Assembly (NCBI GenBank): GCA_946902985.2
Contig: OX336395.1
Coordinates: 286,497,065 to 286,561,064, forward strand
Length of the DNA: 64,000 bases
Reading direction: 5' to 3'
Source: Meconema thalassinum
Taxonomy: Eukaryota; Arthropoda; Insecta; Orthoptera; Tettigoniidae
Below the pieces are notes generated by a model. It was not told where the DNA came from and searched no databases. It was given only the letters and a program-made list of their open reading frames with translations. Below, piece by piece: positions 30,397 through 41,347 of this stretch. A program made the position numbers and the translations under genes. Within the stretch, counting starts at the first letter, position 1; the number at the start of each line of letters is the position of its first letter.

Positions 30397-31274
30397 GCCA
30401 CCTAAAGGTCAGTAAATTCTCTCATTAATTTTCAATATGCTTTCCTGTAAAATTGATATTTTGCAAACTTAGGTACATTTATCTCCCAAAGTATTCCTTG
30501 TAGAGTAATATCATTTTTGAGATGGATATATACATGCATACACACTCTATGTTTTTTGCCTAAAATGAATAAGTTTTGCGAATAAGAATAATTTTTTTCT
30601 TGCATATTTATCCAAAAAATCAACAAAATATTGGCATAATTATTATTTTTAAATTTTTCTTATATTAATGACTCTCGACAAACAAAACCAGGAAAGCCAA
30701 AATGATGTGCATCTTAGAGGAAAAAAATACACAATTTGGGGTAATTTCATGGAATAGTTTCCAAGGAATGTGTACCGAAAATTTCTTCCGCAAAGTGAGA
30801 ATTATAAAACATTCAAGGACATTTGTTGGTATAACGGATACAAAAATAACTGCAGCTCAATTATACTTGTGGAACAGACAATAGATCATGTGTGTAATAA
30901 TGGTATGAAATTTCACGAAAAACAAATTAACAGTTTTCAATAAAATGACCATCAAAATTGTACATATTTTGGTATACTCTCCTAACAACCCCCCACCCCA
31001 TGGGCGCGCCACTGAGTAGCCACAATAAATGACGTAAAAATCATATTCTGTTTTAAGTATTTTTTGTTATTTTAAATTATAGCGATTTCATTTAAAAAAA
31101 CATTGTCAGTTGTTTACAAATAATAAGCGTTAGCGAAGGTCTCGTTTTTGTTATAGTTAAGTGCAATAATCTTACGTAAAGTTTCAGTATAATGATGGCA
31201 ATTTAAATATTTACTTACTGATGTCATGTTTTTAAAATAAGGAAACAAACGAAGTCTTTCTTTCTTTCTTTTAG
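30397..31274. other. Unassigned intron end, with a lone hAT-type terminus
   Basis: GGCGCGCCACTG ending at 31014 reads CAGTGGCGCGCC on the minus strand, like a hAT terminal repeat. No partner is seen. A pyrimidine tract (TTTC)n at 31258-31272 forms the acceptor of the hAT intron. Confidence 0.4.
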
Positions 31275-32079
31275 TTTCTGAAATCAATAGACATTGTCAA
31301 CAGAGGTCTTCAACACCGAGGTAAAACTATGGATGTAGCGGCAAAGAACTTAGGTTCGCTGATAGAAGACTTTCAAACTATACGTTGTGAAGGGTGGGCC
31401 CATATATATAGGTAAGCTGAAATAGTGGCTAAAGATATAGGATGGCCCCGACAACTTGAAGAGGAAGAAAAGAGACTATGCAAGCTGATGAAGAGGATGA
31501 CACTCATGAAGAGAATAATGATGCAATAACTAATTTCAGAATTGATGTGTTCAATGTAATTCTGGACAGTGTCATAATGGACATGACAGTGCGGTTTCGA
31601 TCAGTACAATTTCTTTGTAGCGGATTTTCTGTGTTGTGGCAAGGCAATGAAATGCCAGATGAATTAATTTCGGAAACATCAGCTAAGCTTGTAAGGCGCT
31701 ATTCTAATGACTTAGGAAACGATCTTTCTGATGAATTACAAAACCAGAAATTAATTTACTAAGCTAACTTTGGTAGCAAAACTCTTACGCCCTTGGACCT
31801 TCTCCATTACGTTAAAACTTAAAATTTGGAAAACTTATTTCCTAATCTTAATGTAGCATTTAGAATATTTGTTACCTTCCCCGCAACAGTTGCGAGCGCG
31901 TAGTGCTCTTTCTCGGTTATAATCGCATAAAAAACGTTTTCCGCTCGACAATGTGCCAAAATAGACTTCCAAGCTTGGGTGTTTTGCCTGTTGAAACGGA
32001 ACTTGTGAAGTCTACCAATTTGGACAATATCATAGATAATTTTTCCCAGAAATGGGCCAGAAAGGGGGTCTTAGCCTAA
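31275..32079 (+). pseudogene. hAT transposase, C-terminal exon (dimerisation domain)
   Basis: It begins FLKSIDIVNRGLQHRGKTMD in frame with the exon ending at 18701. After two frame changes near 31412-31480 comes FRIDVFNVILDSVIMDMTVRF (insertion-domain helix end), then TPLDLLHYVKT, NLENLFPNLNVAFRIFVTFPATVASA (start of the hAT dimerisation domain). After a further shift, VETELVKSTNLDNIIDNFSQ and a terminal RKGVLA-stop at 32077-32079. The natural C-terminus is therefore present. Stops at about 31412 and 31760, and the frameshift after TVASA, inactivate it. Confidence 0.75.
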
Positions 32080-32189
32080 GTTAATATAACTGTTTCTATT
32101 ATTATTCGAGTCAAAAGCACTACAACATACACAAGAGGGATGATACACAATATTACAAAGGAATAATACAATAATATATACAACAATGT

Positions 32190-33134
32190 CTCGGATTAGA
32201 TTTTCTTCGCCCAGAAACGGGCCACTGTCACACCCCTTTCATGACCTTCCATTAACTCCTGCGTTGTGCAAGAGCACGGGCACAGTTCACAGGAACGCAG
32301 GTGTACCATGGTTTGTCTCTCCTTACACGCACAGAGTTCTGATTTCTTTAGGTGTCCCCATTTGTGGAGATTAACTTTGCATCTCCCAACACCACTCCGA
32401 AGTCTATTGAGTGACCGCTAAGTTTCCCAGTTGTTGTTGTGGCCTGCTGGAAGCCTTTCCTTGACCTTCATCCAATGTGGTGGTATGGTGGATTGCCATA
32501 GCTGTATCCTGGATACCTCGGATTTTGTAGTAGACATCGATGTTGTTTGCAGGAAACTTTTCCTCGATTTTCGCCGCCTTCTTGGAGGCTGGTGATCAAA
32601 GAGAGGGTGAGCATGGTCCTCTGCGGACTTTTCTCGTTCCATTTGTGCTAGGACCACACGGCGTACCTCAGGAGGGGATATTCCTGCCAAGGAATGTAGT
32701 TTGTGGACAGGTGTAGGTTTCAGGCAAACAGTAAGTTAATTATTCTGCAAGCCCCGTTGAGGGCAACATCAACCTCTTTAACATGAACTGAATGATACCA
32801 TACAGAGCTAGCATACTCAGCAGCTGAATAACACAGAGCTAATGCAGACATACCGGTACGTAGTGTTTCAGCATGGGCGCCCCAGTCAGCCCCTATCAAC
32901 TTACGAAGCATGTTATTTCGTGTAGACACTTTTGTTTGTCGTTCATACAATGTTTCTTGTAAGATAGGGTGCGATCCAATGATACCCCTCGTTATCTTGG
33001 GGTAAAACAGTGACCCAGGCGAGTTCCTCCCCAGCTAATATTGAGTATCCTTGCTGCTTCCCTGTTTGTGAGGTAGAAAGCACAAACCTGTGTCTTGGAA
33101 CTGTTTGTATTGTAGGTTTGTTTTGTACATTCAC
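32190..33134 (-). pseudogene. Jockey-like LINE, reverse transcriptase C-terminal fragment
   Basis: On the minus strand the segments read, in order: a degraded block equivalent to NPSKTQVCAFYL...YLGVSLDRTLSYKKHC (33134-32943); RNNMLRKLIGADWGAHAETLRT...LCYSAAEYASSVWYHS (32950-32720); GISPPEVRRVVLAQMEREKS...RRKSRKSFLQTT (32690-32418); and a closing CACKERQTMVHL...ARFW region near 32190. This is the region after the RT fingers and palm in jockey-like LINEs. The 5' part, including YADD, is lost, and frameshifts separate the blocks. Confidence 0.75.
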
Positions 33135-33405
33135 ATTTACTGCGAGCCATTAAATTTTATTTCTAACCTTTCAGTTTAGTTTACAAATAAGGTACCGGTA
33201 ATGAAAACTTAAACAATCGATTTTAAAAACAATTGGATTGGATTTTTAAGTTTAAAATACTTAGTTATACGAACTGCATTGTTTTTAAAGTGAATGGGTT
33301 ACTATTTATTTGGGAGTGAGAATTATTAAAACGAATTGGAATGCTTACATGACATTTAAACTTTATAATAAAATGGTTTAAAATCTGTAATGCATTTTAT
33401 GGGGA
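33135..33405. other. AT-rich spacer
   Basis: Nothing recognisable is seen between the LINE fragment and the hAT cluster. Confidence 0.5.
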
Positions 33406-33499
33406 GTTATAAACAGTGCTGGATTAACCATAAGGCATAATAGGCAATTGCCTGGGGGCCCCGGATCAAAAGGGCTCCCAAAAATGAAAAAATCCACCT

Positions 33500-34190
33500 A
33501 AAAATGAAAAAAAAAACCTGTGGGGCGGGGAGTCAAATAAATTCTTGAATCAGAAGGTCATACTGGCGAAAGTTTGAAAACTCAAACTGTGAACTTTGTC
33601 ACTGAAGATTGCGGTTTGGAAATTCAAGATTGTAGAGGACAGTCATATGACAACGCACCAAACATGCTGGAAAGTATCAGGGTCTGCAAGCCAAAATATT
33701 AGAACTGAATAAATATGCGATTTATGTTCCTTGCGGTACACATTCCCTAAATTTAGTTGAACAATCTGCTGCTAAATGCTATTTTTACGCAGTTGATTTT
33801 TTTTCGATGATGCAATCATTTTATAACTTCTTTTCTGCAAACCCTCACCGTTGGGGCGTGTTGAAAAATTATATAAAAAAAACGCTAAAACTTGGAAATC
33901 ATTGTCAGATACGCGCTGGGAAGCACATGCTAATGCAACGAACGCGGTTTATGATTCGCTTCATAATATTCTCGAGGCTTTAGAAAGCATTGAAGATGAC
34001 GAGTCGGAAAATAATGATACTCGGAATGAAGTGGGGTGCATCGCAAACGGAATGCTAAAATTCGAATTCGGGTTCATGTTAATTTTGAGGGATTCAAATT
34101 TGATTTCTATCAGAATCAGACATTTTAAGGAAAATCAACTTCGATGATGTTATTGAAACTTTCTGCGAAACAAAATGCAGAAAAACGTTT
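33500..34190 (+). pseudogene. hAT transposase fragment
   Basis: A degraded frame encodes CRGQSYDNAPNM, then ILELNKYAIYVPCGTHSLNL, SFYNFFSANPHRWGVLKNY and, from 33851, KTWKSLSDTRWEAHANATNA with an acidic tail. These are the second half of the hAT catalytic region (YDN, PCxxHSLNL, RW..L, S.TRW). Upstream (zinc finger, first Asp) and downstream (dimerisation domain) parts are missing. Two frameshifts are visible. Confidence 0.7.
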
Positions 34191-34726
34191 TTCTGAAAAT
34201 GTAGACTACATATGTATTTTCTTATGTATTGTATTCATCATTCATTGTAATTTTGTAAATAAAATATCTTTCAAAGTTATGATTGACTTTTTTATGAAGG
34301 GGAAGGGGGAGCGGGGTTGAAAAAAAGGGGAAAAAGGGGCCTCAAATTAACAATTGCCTAGGGCCATTGAGAGTCTTAATCCGGCACTGGATATAAGTAT
34401 TATTATATATATATGCTTATGCCCTGGTGACAAATTACAAAAGTTAATGAAATAAATACATATTCCATCAATAACCTAAATTAAGCCTACATTCTTTTCC
34501 AGGGCCAGATCTAGGGGAGGGCGAGGACGGCGACCGCCCTTGGCCCCGCGGTGCTGGTGGCCCTGCGCCATGGATTTTTTAAATTTAATTAATTAATTAT
34601 ACTTTTCAAACTAATTTATAACTAATATTCTTTTTTTCACTGCAGCTATAACCTCCTGTGACCGTTTAGCAAGTTTAGATTTCAGTGTAATAATAGAAGA
34701 CTTCAGCCGGGAAAAAAGTCGCAAAG

Positions 34727-35500
34727 CAGGCGCGGATCTAGAGTTTGGTTTTGGGGGGGGGTCAGAGAATCGATCTAGAGTTTGGCCTTGCGGGGGGGCG
34801 GGCGGGGGGGGGGGGTCAGAGAATCGAAATTGTTCAGAAAAATGGGATCACTAAAAACGCAATCACAAAATAACCAAACGTACAAAACCAGACCGATCTT
34901 TTTGCAAGCTACATGGATAGAAATTTGATGCGTTTAGCGCACCAAAAATATTCGTACAAATTGCAACGGCGTGTTTTGCGACTTTTACATCGAGCTTCGA
35001 GAAAAGGATCAAGGTACGTTACAGTTTCGGCAAGTCGAGTTGGTACCGACAAAGGGAGAAAGTCACAGCTTATATTGCCAACCAAGCTTGCGGTTTGGAA
35101 GTCGGCAAAAATTTTTGGTGCGAAAAAAGCCCCAGTTTCCTATCCGTGCATTGCTGCACATTCATCGTGACATCACTATAAACATCGATTCGGTAATCAC
35201 AAGGTTTGCTAAACAAAATAGACGAGTTGATTTTGTTGTATAACTAATAGTTTTTATACAAGAGGTTTGAAGTTGTAAATATGTACAGTTGTAACAGAAC
35301 ATAATAATTCCAATAAAGATAATTCAGTATTGAATAAAATGAAAAAAAAACTGTTTTTCAGTTAAAATTCGTTAAGTTTTATTTGTCTGGTAATTGTGTT
35401 TTCGTTTTTTGAGTTTGCAAAAAAATTTGGTCTCCGTTTGGGGGGGGGGGGGGGTCATGACCCCCTTGACCCCCCCCCCCCCCCCTTGAATCCGCGCCTG
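34727..35500 (+). mobile_element. 774-bp hAT element with perfect 8-bp TSD
   Basis: The ends CAGGCGCGGAT (34727) and its exact reverse complement (ending 35500) are flanked by TCGCAAAG on both sides (34719-34726, 35501-35508). G- and C-runs lie just inside the ends. It encodes only a scrap of transposase C-terminus, so it is non-autonomous. It is nested inside older hAT sequence. Confidence 0.88.
34971..35243 (+). pseudogene. hAT transposase C-terminal scrap
   Basis: It ends ALLHIHRDITINIDSVITRF...RRVDFVV, the closing helix of ZMYM1-like hAT transposases (compare NIHREIEV...RRLDFVL at 42147). The preceding 50 codons (VELVPTKGESHSLYCQPSLR) do not match the family well. The fragment is internal to the 774-bp element. 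Confidence 0.6.
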
Positions 35501-36325
35501 TCGCAAAGTAATCTACCGTATTTTAATATTTCATAGTTTACATAATCTTCTTCGAGGGACTTACAGGTCTCTCTCATATTATTAAAAAAAATACTGCAGT
35601 GTATTAAAATATTGTCACTATTCAATATTGTATTATTATTACCCAACTATTTTCCATTTTATTTGATTTTTTTATTTCCTATTGTTGTGGGCCCCACCTT
35701 ATCATATCGCCTAGGGCTCCGCAAGGCCTGAATCCGCCACTGGTTATAAATATATGTGTAGTCTATGTATAATACACTAAATACATGGCTGTGATTAGTG
35801 AATTTGGTTTGCAGAAAAATGCACAAACGGCAGGGGCCCGAAATACACCCAGCACCGGGCCTCGCGGCCGCCCTCTCCGGCCCTGCCCTTAACTTGAAGA
35901 ATATTACATGATATTTACAATCGCGTTGACCAACTGAAATGTATGTACATTTCATTCATTTATGTAACTTGAATTTGCTACTGGTAGTCATTTGATGATT
36001 TGAATACAATGAACTGTCTGTAAAATGTTACAAGGATTTGAAAACATACCGTACCTAGTCTGTCAATAAGACAATATTCTGTAGGAGGAACAGCTGTCTA
36101 AGAGCGGTTGAACCTCAGTGGATGTGACTTCCGTATGTGTTGCTCTCAGAATTTACCTGGAGAGGGATGCATTCCTTAACACTAAATTTAGCTTAGGCTT
36201 TCACTTCGTGGTTTATACTCCGTACCGTAACTTCCTCATCCCTTTACTTCAACTTAAGCAAGAGCCTGGATTACTCTGAATTGTTTGGTCAGCCGTCGCA
36301 ATGGTTTCATTGCCGTGTTGCATTT

Positions 36326-36530
36326 GCATGGAGCGTGGCGCTTTATGGAAGTGAAACTTGGACTGTTGGAGAAGCAGAAAAGAGGAGAATTGAAGCGTTT
36401 GGAATTGTTGTTACGATGAAGATCTGATGGGTTGATAGGCTAGGGTTTCAAATGAAGAGGTATTAAGACGAGTGGGAGAGAAGAAATCAGACTTAAGACT
36501 ATAACAACAACGTTCATTTATCGAGGATAC
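36326..36530 (+). pseudogene. RTE-like LINE, C-terminal RT scrap
   Basis: It reads AWSVALYGSETWTVGEAEKRRIEAFG, then DRLGFQMKRY.. in a neighbouring frame. SxALYGSETWT...E.RRLEAFE is a highly conserved block near the end of RTE-type RTs. The piece is about 200 bp, frameshifted, and lies 600 bp upstream of the host exon chain. Confidence 0.7.
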
Positions 36531-37135
36531 AGAGGATTGTATATGTAACTAGGAACTTTTCTATGGTGGAAATTATAGAAGTGTGTAATGATAAATACAT
36601 CTTTCATTCACATCTGTTCAATATTGGTTCAAAGAGGAGGGTAGTATGTTGTTTCTCACTTAAAGTGGGTTTCCTGTAACACGAGCAACTCTCTGTAAGT
36701 TCGCTTCTGCATTGCCAAATTAATTCAACGTGGTGAAAGGTTTGTAATGTACTTTAGCGTCAAACAATTGTATTAACTCGGCTTGCCCCAGCACTTTGTG
36801 CTCCGGTTTGTGTGAAGTTCCACCAGTAATTCCATTATCGAAAGCTTTCAAGTCGGTCATCACAAATCGTGCCCTATTACATTAGGAGGGAGAACAAGTA
36901 TCGTTGACTAATCTATTCTTAGCACTGTGCACGTCGGGAGTTATATTCGGATATTATATTGTACTTCGTAGTGTTTTTCATGTTAGGACATATACATACT
37001 TTCCCACCTGATGTTGGCCTAATCAACTCGTTTAATTTATTAAATTGTGAGACTGATTTGGCGTAGGCCTACTGGAATAAGCACTGTCTTTACTATTCTT
37101 AAGGGCACTTCCTCTGTTCTAGTTTCCTGAGAACA
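36531..37135 (+). other. Upstream region / probable 5' UTR of the host gene
   Basis: No ORF or repeat is recognised. It directly precedes the ATG at 37136 and may contain promoter and 5' UTR. I see no clear TATA box. Confidence 0.35.
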
Positions 37136-37204
37136 ATGGAGGAAAAACCCTTTATCAAGAGCGAGCCAGACTGGTTGACTCGTACCGATGGATTCTCTAA
37201 CATA
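37136..37204 (+). CDS. Host gene exon 1 (acidic N-terminus, SUMO-consensus motif)
   Basis: The ATG at 37136 in a good context (GAACAATGG) opens 23 codons, MEEKPFIKSEPDWLTRTDGF and SNI, ending at a canonical donor ATA|GTAAGT in phase 0. I7-K8-S9-E10 fits the psi-K-x-E SUMO-attachment consensus. Short acidic N-terminal exons with IKSEPDW-like phrases are common in insect C2H2 zinc-finger genes. That identity is inferred, because no finger exon is found in this window. It is unlike any transposon protein seen here. It continues at 37415. Confidence 0.55.
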
Positions 37205-37414
37205 GTAAGTTTCATCTTAATTCGAACATGGTGTAACATCTTAGTTATACGCATCACAAGCAAGGCTTCGTGACTGAATACTTAATAGTAAATGGTAGGC
37301 TAACTAGGATCTGTTAACTGTTACCGGTACTCTTTATGTTACACATACCGGTACCTTAGTACGGTACTCGTATTGTGTCTATATATTTTACATTGAATCA
37401 TACATACTTCCCAG

Positions 37415-37513
37415 GAGTCAAGTGAGCAGATGACCTCTGATAACCTGTGGGATGAGGCTGGTGATGGATCTGAAAATGGAAAGGTAGCTGTTAAAGACGA
37501 ACATGAACTACCG
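37415..37513 (+). CDS. Host gene exon 2
   Basis: The acceptor is TACTTCCCAG|GAG, phase 0, and the intron before it is only 210 bp. It encodes ESSEQMTSDNLWDEAGDGSE then NGKVAVKDEHELP. Residues 49-52 are VKDE, a second SUMO consensus. The donor CCG|GTAATT is acceptable but weak. An alternative in-frame donor, AAG|GTAGCT at 37483, would shorten the exon by 10 codons and drop the motif. Codon frame is maintained either way. The composition is strongly acidic. Confidence 0.5.
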
Positions 37514-39949
37514 GTAATTATAGGTTCTGCATTATTCACTTAAAATAATACAAATGGTTTTCACATTAAATATTATAAGAAAGTTTGGATCACTCAATCT
37601 TGTTTTCTGTAAGGACAGCTAGCAATAGCTGGTGTTATTGTATTGATGCTGCAGTTTCACTCTACTGACGCCCTGGGCCATATCGTAGTTGAAGTCTACA
37701 TCATGTGCCATGTTAAAATATAATCATGTAAAGCATTTGAGGCACGATTGCCCTGAACCTTAATCGGGTGCAACCTAAAGGCTATCACTGTTGTATGCTA
37801 CTGATATATCAGGTTAACTTTTCAAATATTTGCTAATCTACCTTATATCTACTAAAATAGTACTAGGACTTGGCATCTCTTAAATAATTTAGATCGTAGG
37901 TTTTTGCGACCGGTGTTTTAGTTTATCTTCTTGACTTATTGGGTGGAGCCGCGTCGTGTATCGAAGTTTCGGCTGTCATTGCAGCAGCCTTAAATCAGGA
38001 AACAATCACCGTTACACTACGCAGCCTAGATGACAGAATAATCTCTTACAAAAAAATTAGTTCTACTACCAATAAAGGAATATATCCTATTTAAATTATA
38101 AAATGCTCATTTTTTATATGAAAAATAAGTATGCATAATGATCAATTTTAGGAGCTTTAATCTCATTACACTTCATCTACTGAACTGGGACATAAGGATA
38201 TCGCAGATTGATGAAGGAATTTCACTGTAACTAACATTGGAGCAATAAAACAAATTCCAGATCAGTTTGCCAAAGGAGAAATGGAAGAGAAGTGATGAAG
38301 TCTCTCATATTTACCCGATCGGGCGCCATTAATCCCGTTGAAGTATCGGCGGTTCACCAAATAAAGAAGGGCATTAATGCAAGAACATACGCCTAGGATG
38401 GATAAAGTATCCCAAAATAATCCCACTCTAAGGAAGGAATGCGCAACAGTTTGTGTATCCTATTGCTTATAGGCTTGTGGGGAAATGGAAGGACTGCCAC
38501 GGCAATGCAAGCTCAGTAACAACTTAAAATAATGTTTAGATACTTACTTGGGCATCAACATATTTCAATCGCTTAATCATCAGCCATTGTTTTTTCTTCT
38601 TTTGAAAACGAGACCGCCAACTGAACTAAATTATAATAATTTAACATTCCCGGCAGTTGTGCTCATCAATTACATCACATTGAAGTAAAGGATAAGTTTG
38701 TGGAGTTCCTTGCTCTCTAGAATAATTTGTATAAATCCTTGTTTAGATAGCTCAAGTGAATACATAGCATATATGTAATTACATGCCAGAACTGCAGTAG
38801 TAAAAATTGTTTGAGACCCATAAAACCTGAGCAGAGGCCGACATTGCTTCTGCTAACTTCTGCCGGGCTCTTTTCTATCGTTTCATTTGACCTCTCTGCC
38901 TTTAATCTCCCTCAATTTTGATCCAGCAAGTATTGGGTAGTCATCCTATTTCTCACCTTAATGGACTGTTTTCTTTATTAACTGATTACTTAGGCTACCA
39001 TAATTTTCTTAAAGGGATCAGACTAATCATGGTATCCTCTGCCTTTGATAAGAAGTAATTAAAAGGGAGTTGTATAGCCCACCTTCAATGGTGCACACTA
39101 GGGAACACAGAACATCGCAAATGCATATTTTTCTTTCCCGCTGATGCATTGCACAATTATTGTCATGTTCGGAAGTAACACATATCTGATGTTATTTGGT
39201 TTCGAAATACTGTACCCTAACTCTACGAAGGGCGGTATGTGGCATGCCTAAATGCACTCAAGCGTGAGAGATAAGTCCCTAAGTTCGCATATCCTCTCGG
39301 ACAATTCATTGCTACGGGCATTTTGCCCGGTATGTTTAGTAGCCCTGTAGGTATGTGGATAGACTGCTGGGAGAATGGTGCAATAGGTTGCATAGGATAT
39401 GAGAACGCAATAAGCCCTTTCACATAGGCCGTTCTATTTATGGCGTGGCGTTCTAATGAACACATTTCCATCCTTTCTAGATATGGTTCACGTGAATTTT
39501 GGGGATGAAGAACTATCATAGATTTGCATGTGCTCAGACCGTCAAGTGTGCAAAACCAGAAGTTTTCCATTGTTTATATTTCCATGCCCTTCATGGGCTT
39601 GTGGCTAGTGACTTTCAGGTGGACCCTCTCCTCTTTCCAGTTTCGATCTCCATTCCTTGACTTACCTCCTTCCACCTAAGTTCCTTATTCTTCAAGGATT
39701 AATGACATGTATTCAACCTTTCTTTTCTAACCTTTCTATAGTAGAATATTAGAAGCCATTCTTCATTGTTGTATTCATCAGATATTTGTTTTTCAGTCGG
39801 TGAACATGTTAATGTGCCTAATTAAATCTTTACAAATTCATCCTAATTATGTTTGTACCTAGCTAAAAAGCTTGTCATGTTGATCCTTGTTGACGTTTCT
39901 AATACTTATGCAAAGGAACATATTTGTGAAACAAGTGATTTCTCTGTAG
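37514..39949 (+). other. Host gene intron 2
   Basis: No recognised element is seen. An unremarkable 115-codon frame on the minus strand (39223-39570) has no recognisable domain. Confidence 0.4.
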
Positions 39950-40063
39950 GATGATACTGATTTCTGTGGGGATATTAAGATTGAAGAAATGTCAATACCA
40001 GAGATTGTTCGATGCGGCAAAATGGAAACACCATCTTCAGTCAGTGGTGGAGATATGGAAGAG
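39950..40063 (+). CDS. Host gene exon 3
   Basis: The acceptor TTTCTCTGTAG|GAT and strong donor GAG|GTAAGT enclose 38 open codons in phase 0: DDTDFCGDIKIEEMSIPEIV then RCGKMETPSSVSGGDMEE. IKIE (residues 65-68 of the joined product) is a third SUMO consensus. The pyrimidine tract and full donor consensus make this the best-supported exon of the set. It follows a 2,436-bp intron. Confidence 0.55.
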
Positions 40064-41347
40064 GTAAGTTACTACTTGTATCTTATGGAGGACTTGAGCT
40101 GATGTTATTTAATTCTGACTGATGCTATTCAGGGATTCCAGAATCGCAAATTCGAACCGTACTGATGGCAATTGGAAACTGTTAGCTCTTATTTTGTTTA
40201 TTATATGTAGATAGAAGGCGATGATCTATAAAAGGTGACTAATGCTAGATTCAAATCCATGACCTCCCTCTATGTATGCCATTGTTCTATGGAGGATAGA
40301 TCTAATTCTCATGGGTCAAACCTTAGCACAATCATATTGTATTAGTTGCCTGATGTGAAACTTGCATTTTTGCATTATGAATTTAGAGAATTTTAAATAT
40401 CTAGGTATTCCAAATGATCCGGGATCTCAACATATTGCTGTATTCTATCAGAGGACAGGTACGAGATCCCGTCTTGAGAGAAGTAGGGGAGAGATGGTTG
40501 TGATTATCTACAATCGTCTTAAGGGTTCTTCCTTCCTAGGGTTGTGACATTAAGTCCGGGCAATTGCAGGAATAGTTCGAACTTTAGGCAGTGGCAACCC
40601 TCCGTTTAAATCCTGAAATTTCTAACTATATGCATCTGGCTATAAGCATAAAGATAACAAAATTCTTGCAGATATGAAATAAAAGTTAGAGGATATTAAT
40701 GAGACAAATGGAGAAAGTAATTGTACATACATAAATGCATACAGAAGGGTGGCATGCAACACCTTGTAAGTAATAAACCAGTGCCTTCCTTTATAGCTAG
40801 TCGAGAAAATCTAGATGACAATTTATATTCCTTCTCGATGAATGCTGTGTTAGAAGTTGGGATAACTATGGCCAAACAGAGAGCATTGAACTTTAAATAT
40901 AAGGTGCAACCGGGGTGTGTTACAGACATTAAGGAGATAATGTATAGGAGCTACGTTTTCTTCTGCACAGGAGCGCAATGATGGCGGTCGAAGTCTATGC
41001 TCGCCATCGTTGTGTATCAGCTACACTGTTATTTGTATGTAAATAATGGATAATGTCTGATGTCTCTCGGTATGCTCATTTATATTTTAGGATTAAACAC
41101 ACTATGCTATTTCTATGTACTATTTTGTCACAATGAAATATGGTGAGTAGTTGAAGTGTCGACGGCCTATGAAGAAATACTATCCCAGAACTTACCTGGA
41201 ATTTAAAAAGAGAAACCATGGTAAACCATTCAAAAGATGACCGAGGGTTGACATAACCTGATGACATGGCCTGGAGCTCAAACTTTGTAGAAACTGAAAT
41301 GAGCTCGGCTCGACGTCATCTTATATATAAAAGTGAAAGCCTGTATG
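40064..41347 (+). other. Host gene intron 3, left part, with a SINE relic
   Basis: At 41159-41250 the minus strand carries the SINE core (GGTTTACCATGGTTTCTC, CCAGGTAAGTTCTGGGATAG), a diverged copy of the family seen near 6 kb. ATATATAAAAGTGAAAG at 41322 starts another dispersed repeat into which the hAT element inserted. Nothing else is assigned. Confidence 0.45.

Larger units (their letters stand above)
18702..31274 (+). other. Intron of the hAT gene (12,573 bp)
   Basis: The donor is AAG|GTAGGA and the acceptor is TTTCTTTCTTTCTTTTAG. Splicing is phase 0 and joins ASIWFK to FLKSIDIVN, which is the normal order of residues in this transposase family. The intron contains, in order, a GCTCGGG-ended repeat, the 146-bp-periodic element, a pogo-like end, the 38-bp array and a MULE remnant. 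Most of its length therefore comes from later insertions and expansion. Confidence 0.7.
11091..32079 (+). mobile_element. Decayed hAT element/gene, split by a BEL element and a 12.6-kb intron
   Basis: The left end CAGGGCCGGCGAGAGG at 11091 looks like a hAT terminal repeat. The transposase reading frame runs through three pieces: 11929-12582, 17617-18701 and 31275-32079. The first gap is an LTR retrotransposon whose removal, with one TSD copy, restores continuous coding sequence. The second gap begins AAG|GTAGGA and ends in a pyrimidine tract plus TTTTAG, joining in frame. No matching right terminal repeat was found after 32079. The coding pieces carry several frameshifts and stops, so it is a pseudogene now. 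Confidence 0.7.
33414..35742 (+). mobile_element. hAT-type element(s) bounded by an 8-bp TSD
   Basis: The left end CAGTGCTGGATTAACC (33414) and right end CAGTGGCGGATTCAGG (minus strand, ending 35742) are flanked by identical GTTATAAA (33406-33413 and 35743-35750). An alternative right end, CAGTGCCGGATTAAGA (minus strand, ending 34389), matches the left end better, and both then carry CAATTGCCTAGG-like subtermini, but its flank GATATAAG matches only 6 of 8. This may be a composite or nested pair. It contains the transposase fragment at 33500-34190 and the smaller hAT at 34727-35500. Confidence 0.55.
34500..35885. mobile_element. Second hAT-like pair of ends (tentative)
   Basis: CAGGGCCAGATCTAGGGG at 34500 and CAGGGCCGGAGAGGGC on the minus strand ending at 35885 resemble each other, and both lead into GGTGCTGG. 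No convincing target duplication (TTCTTTTC against CCCTTAAC), so this pairing is weak. Confidence 0.3.

Noticed and set aside
34500..35885. hAT element joining the two CAGGGCC ends
   Set aside because: Target duplications do not match (TTCTTTTC against CCCTTAAC); listed only as tentative.
37484..37513. Shorter form of host exon 2 ending at AAG|GTAGCT (37483)
   Set aside because: Possible and also phase 0, but the longer form keeps the VKDE motif; cannot be decided without transcripts.
39223..39570. 115-codon minus-strand ORF in host intron 2
   Set aside because: No recognisable motif or splice context; length is within chance for this composition.
40721..40981. 86-codon plus-strand ORF in host intron 3
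   Set aside because: No known domain and no good splice sites matching the host gene phase.
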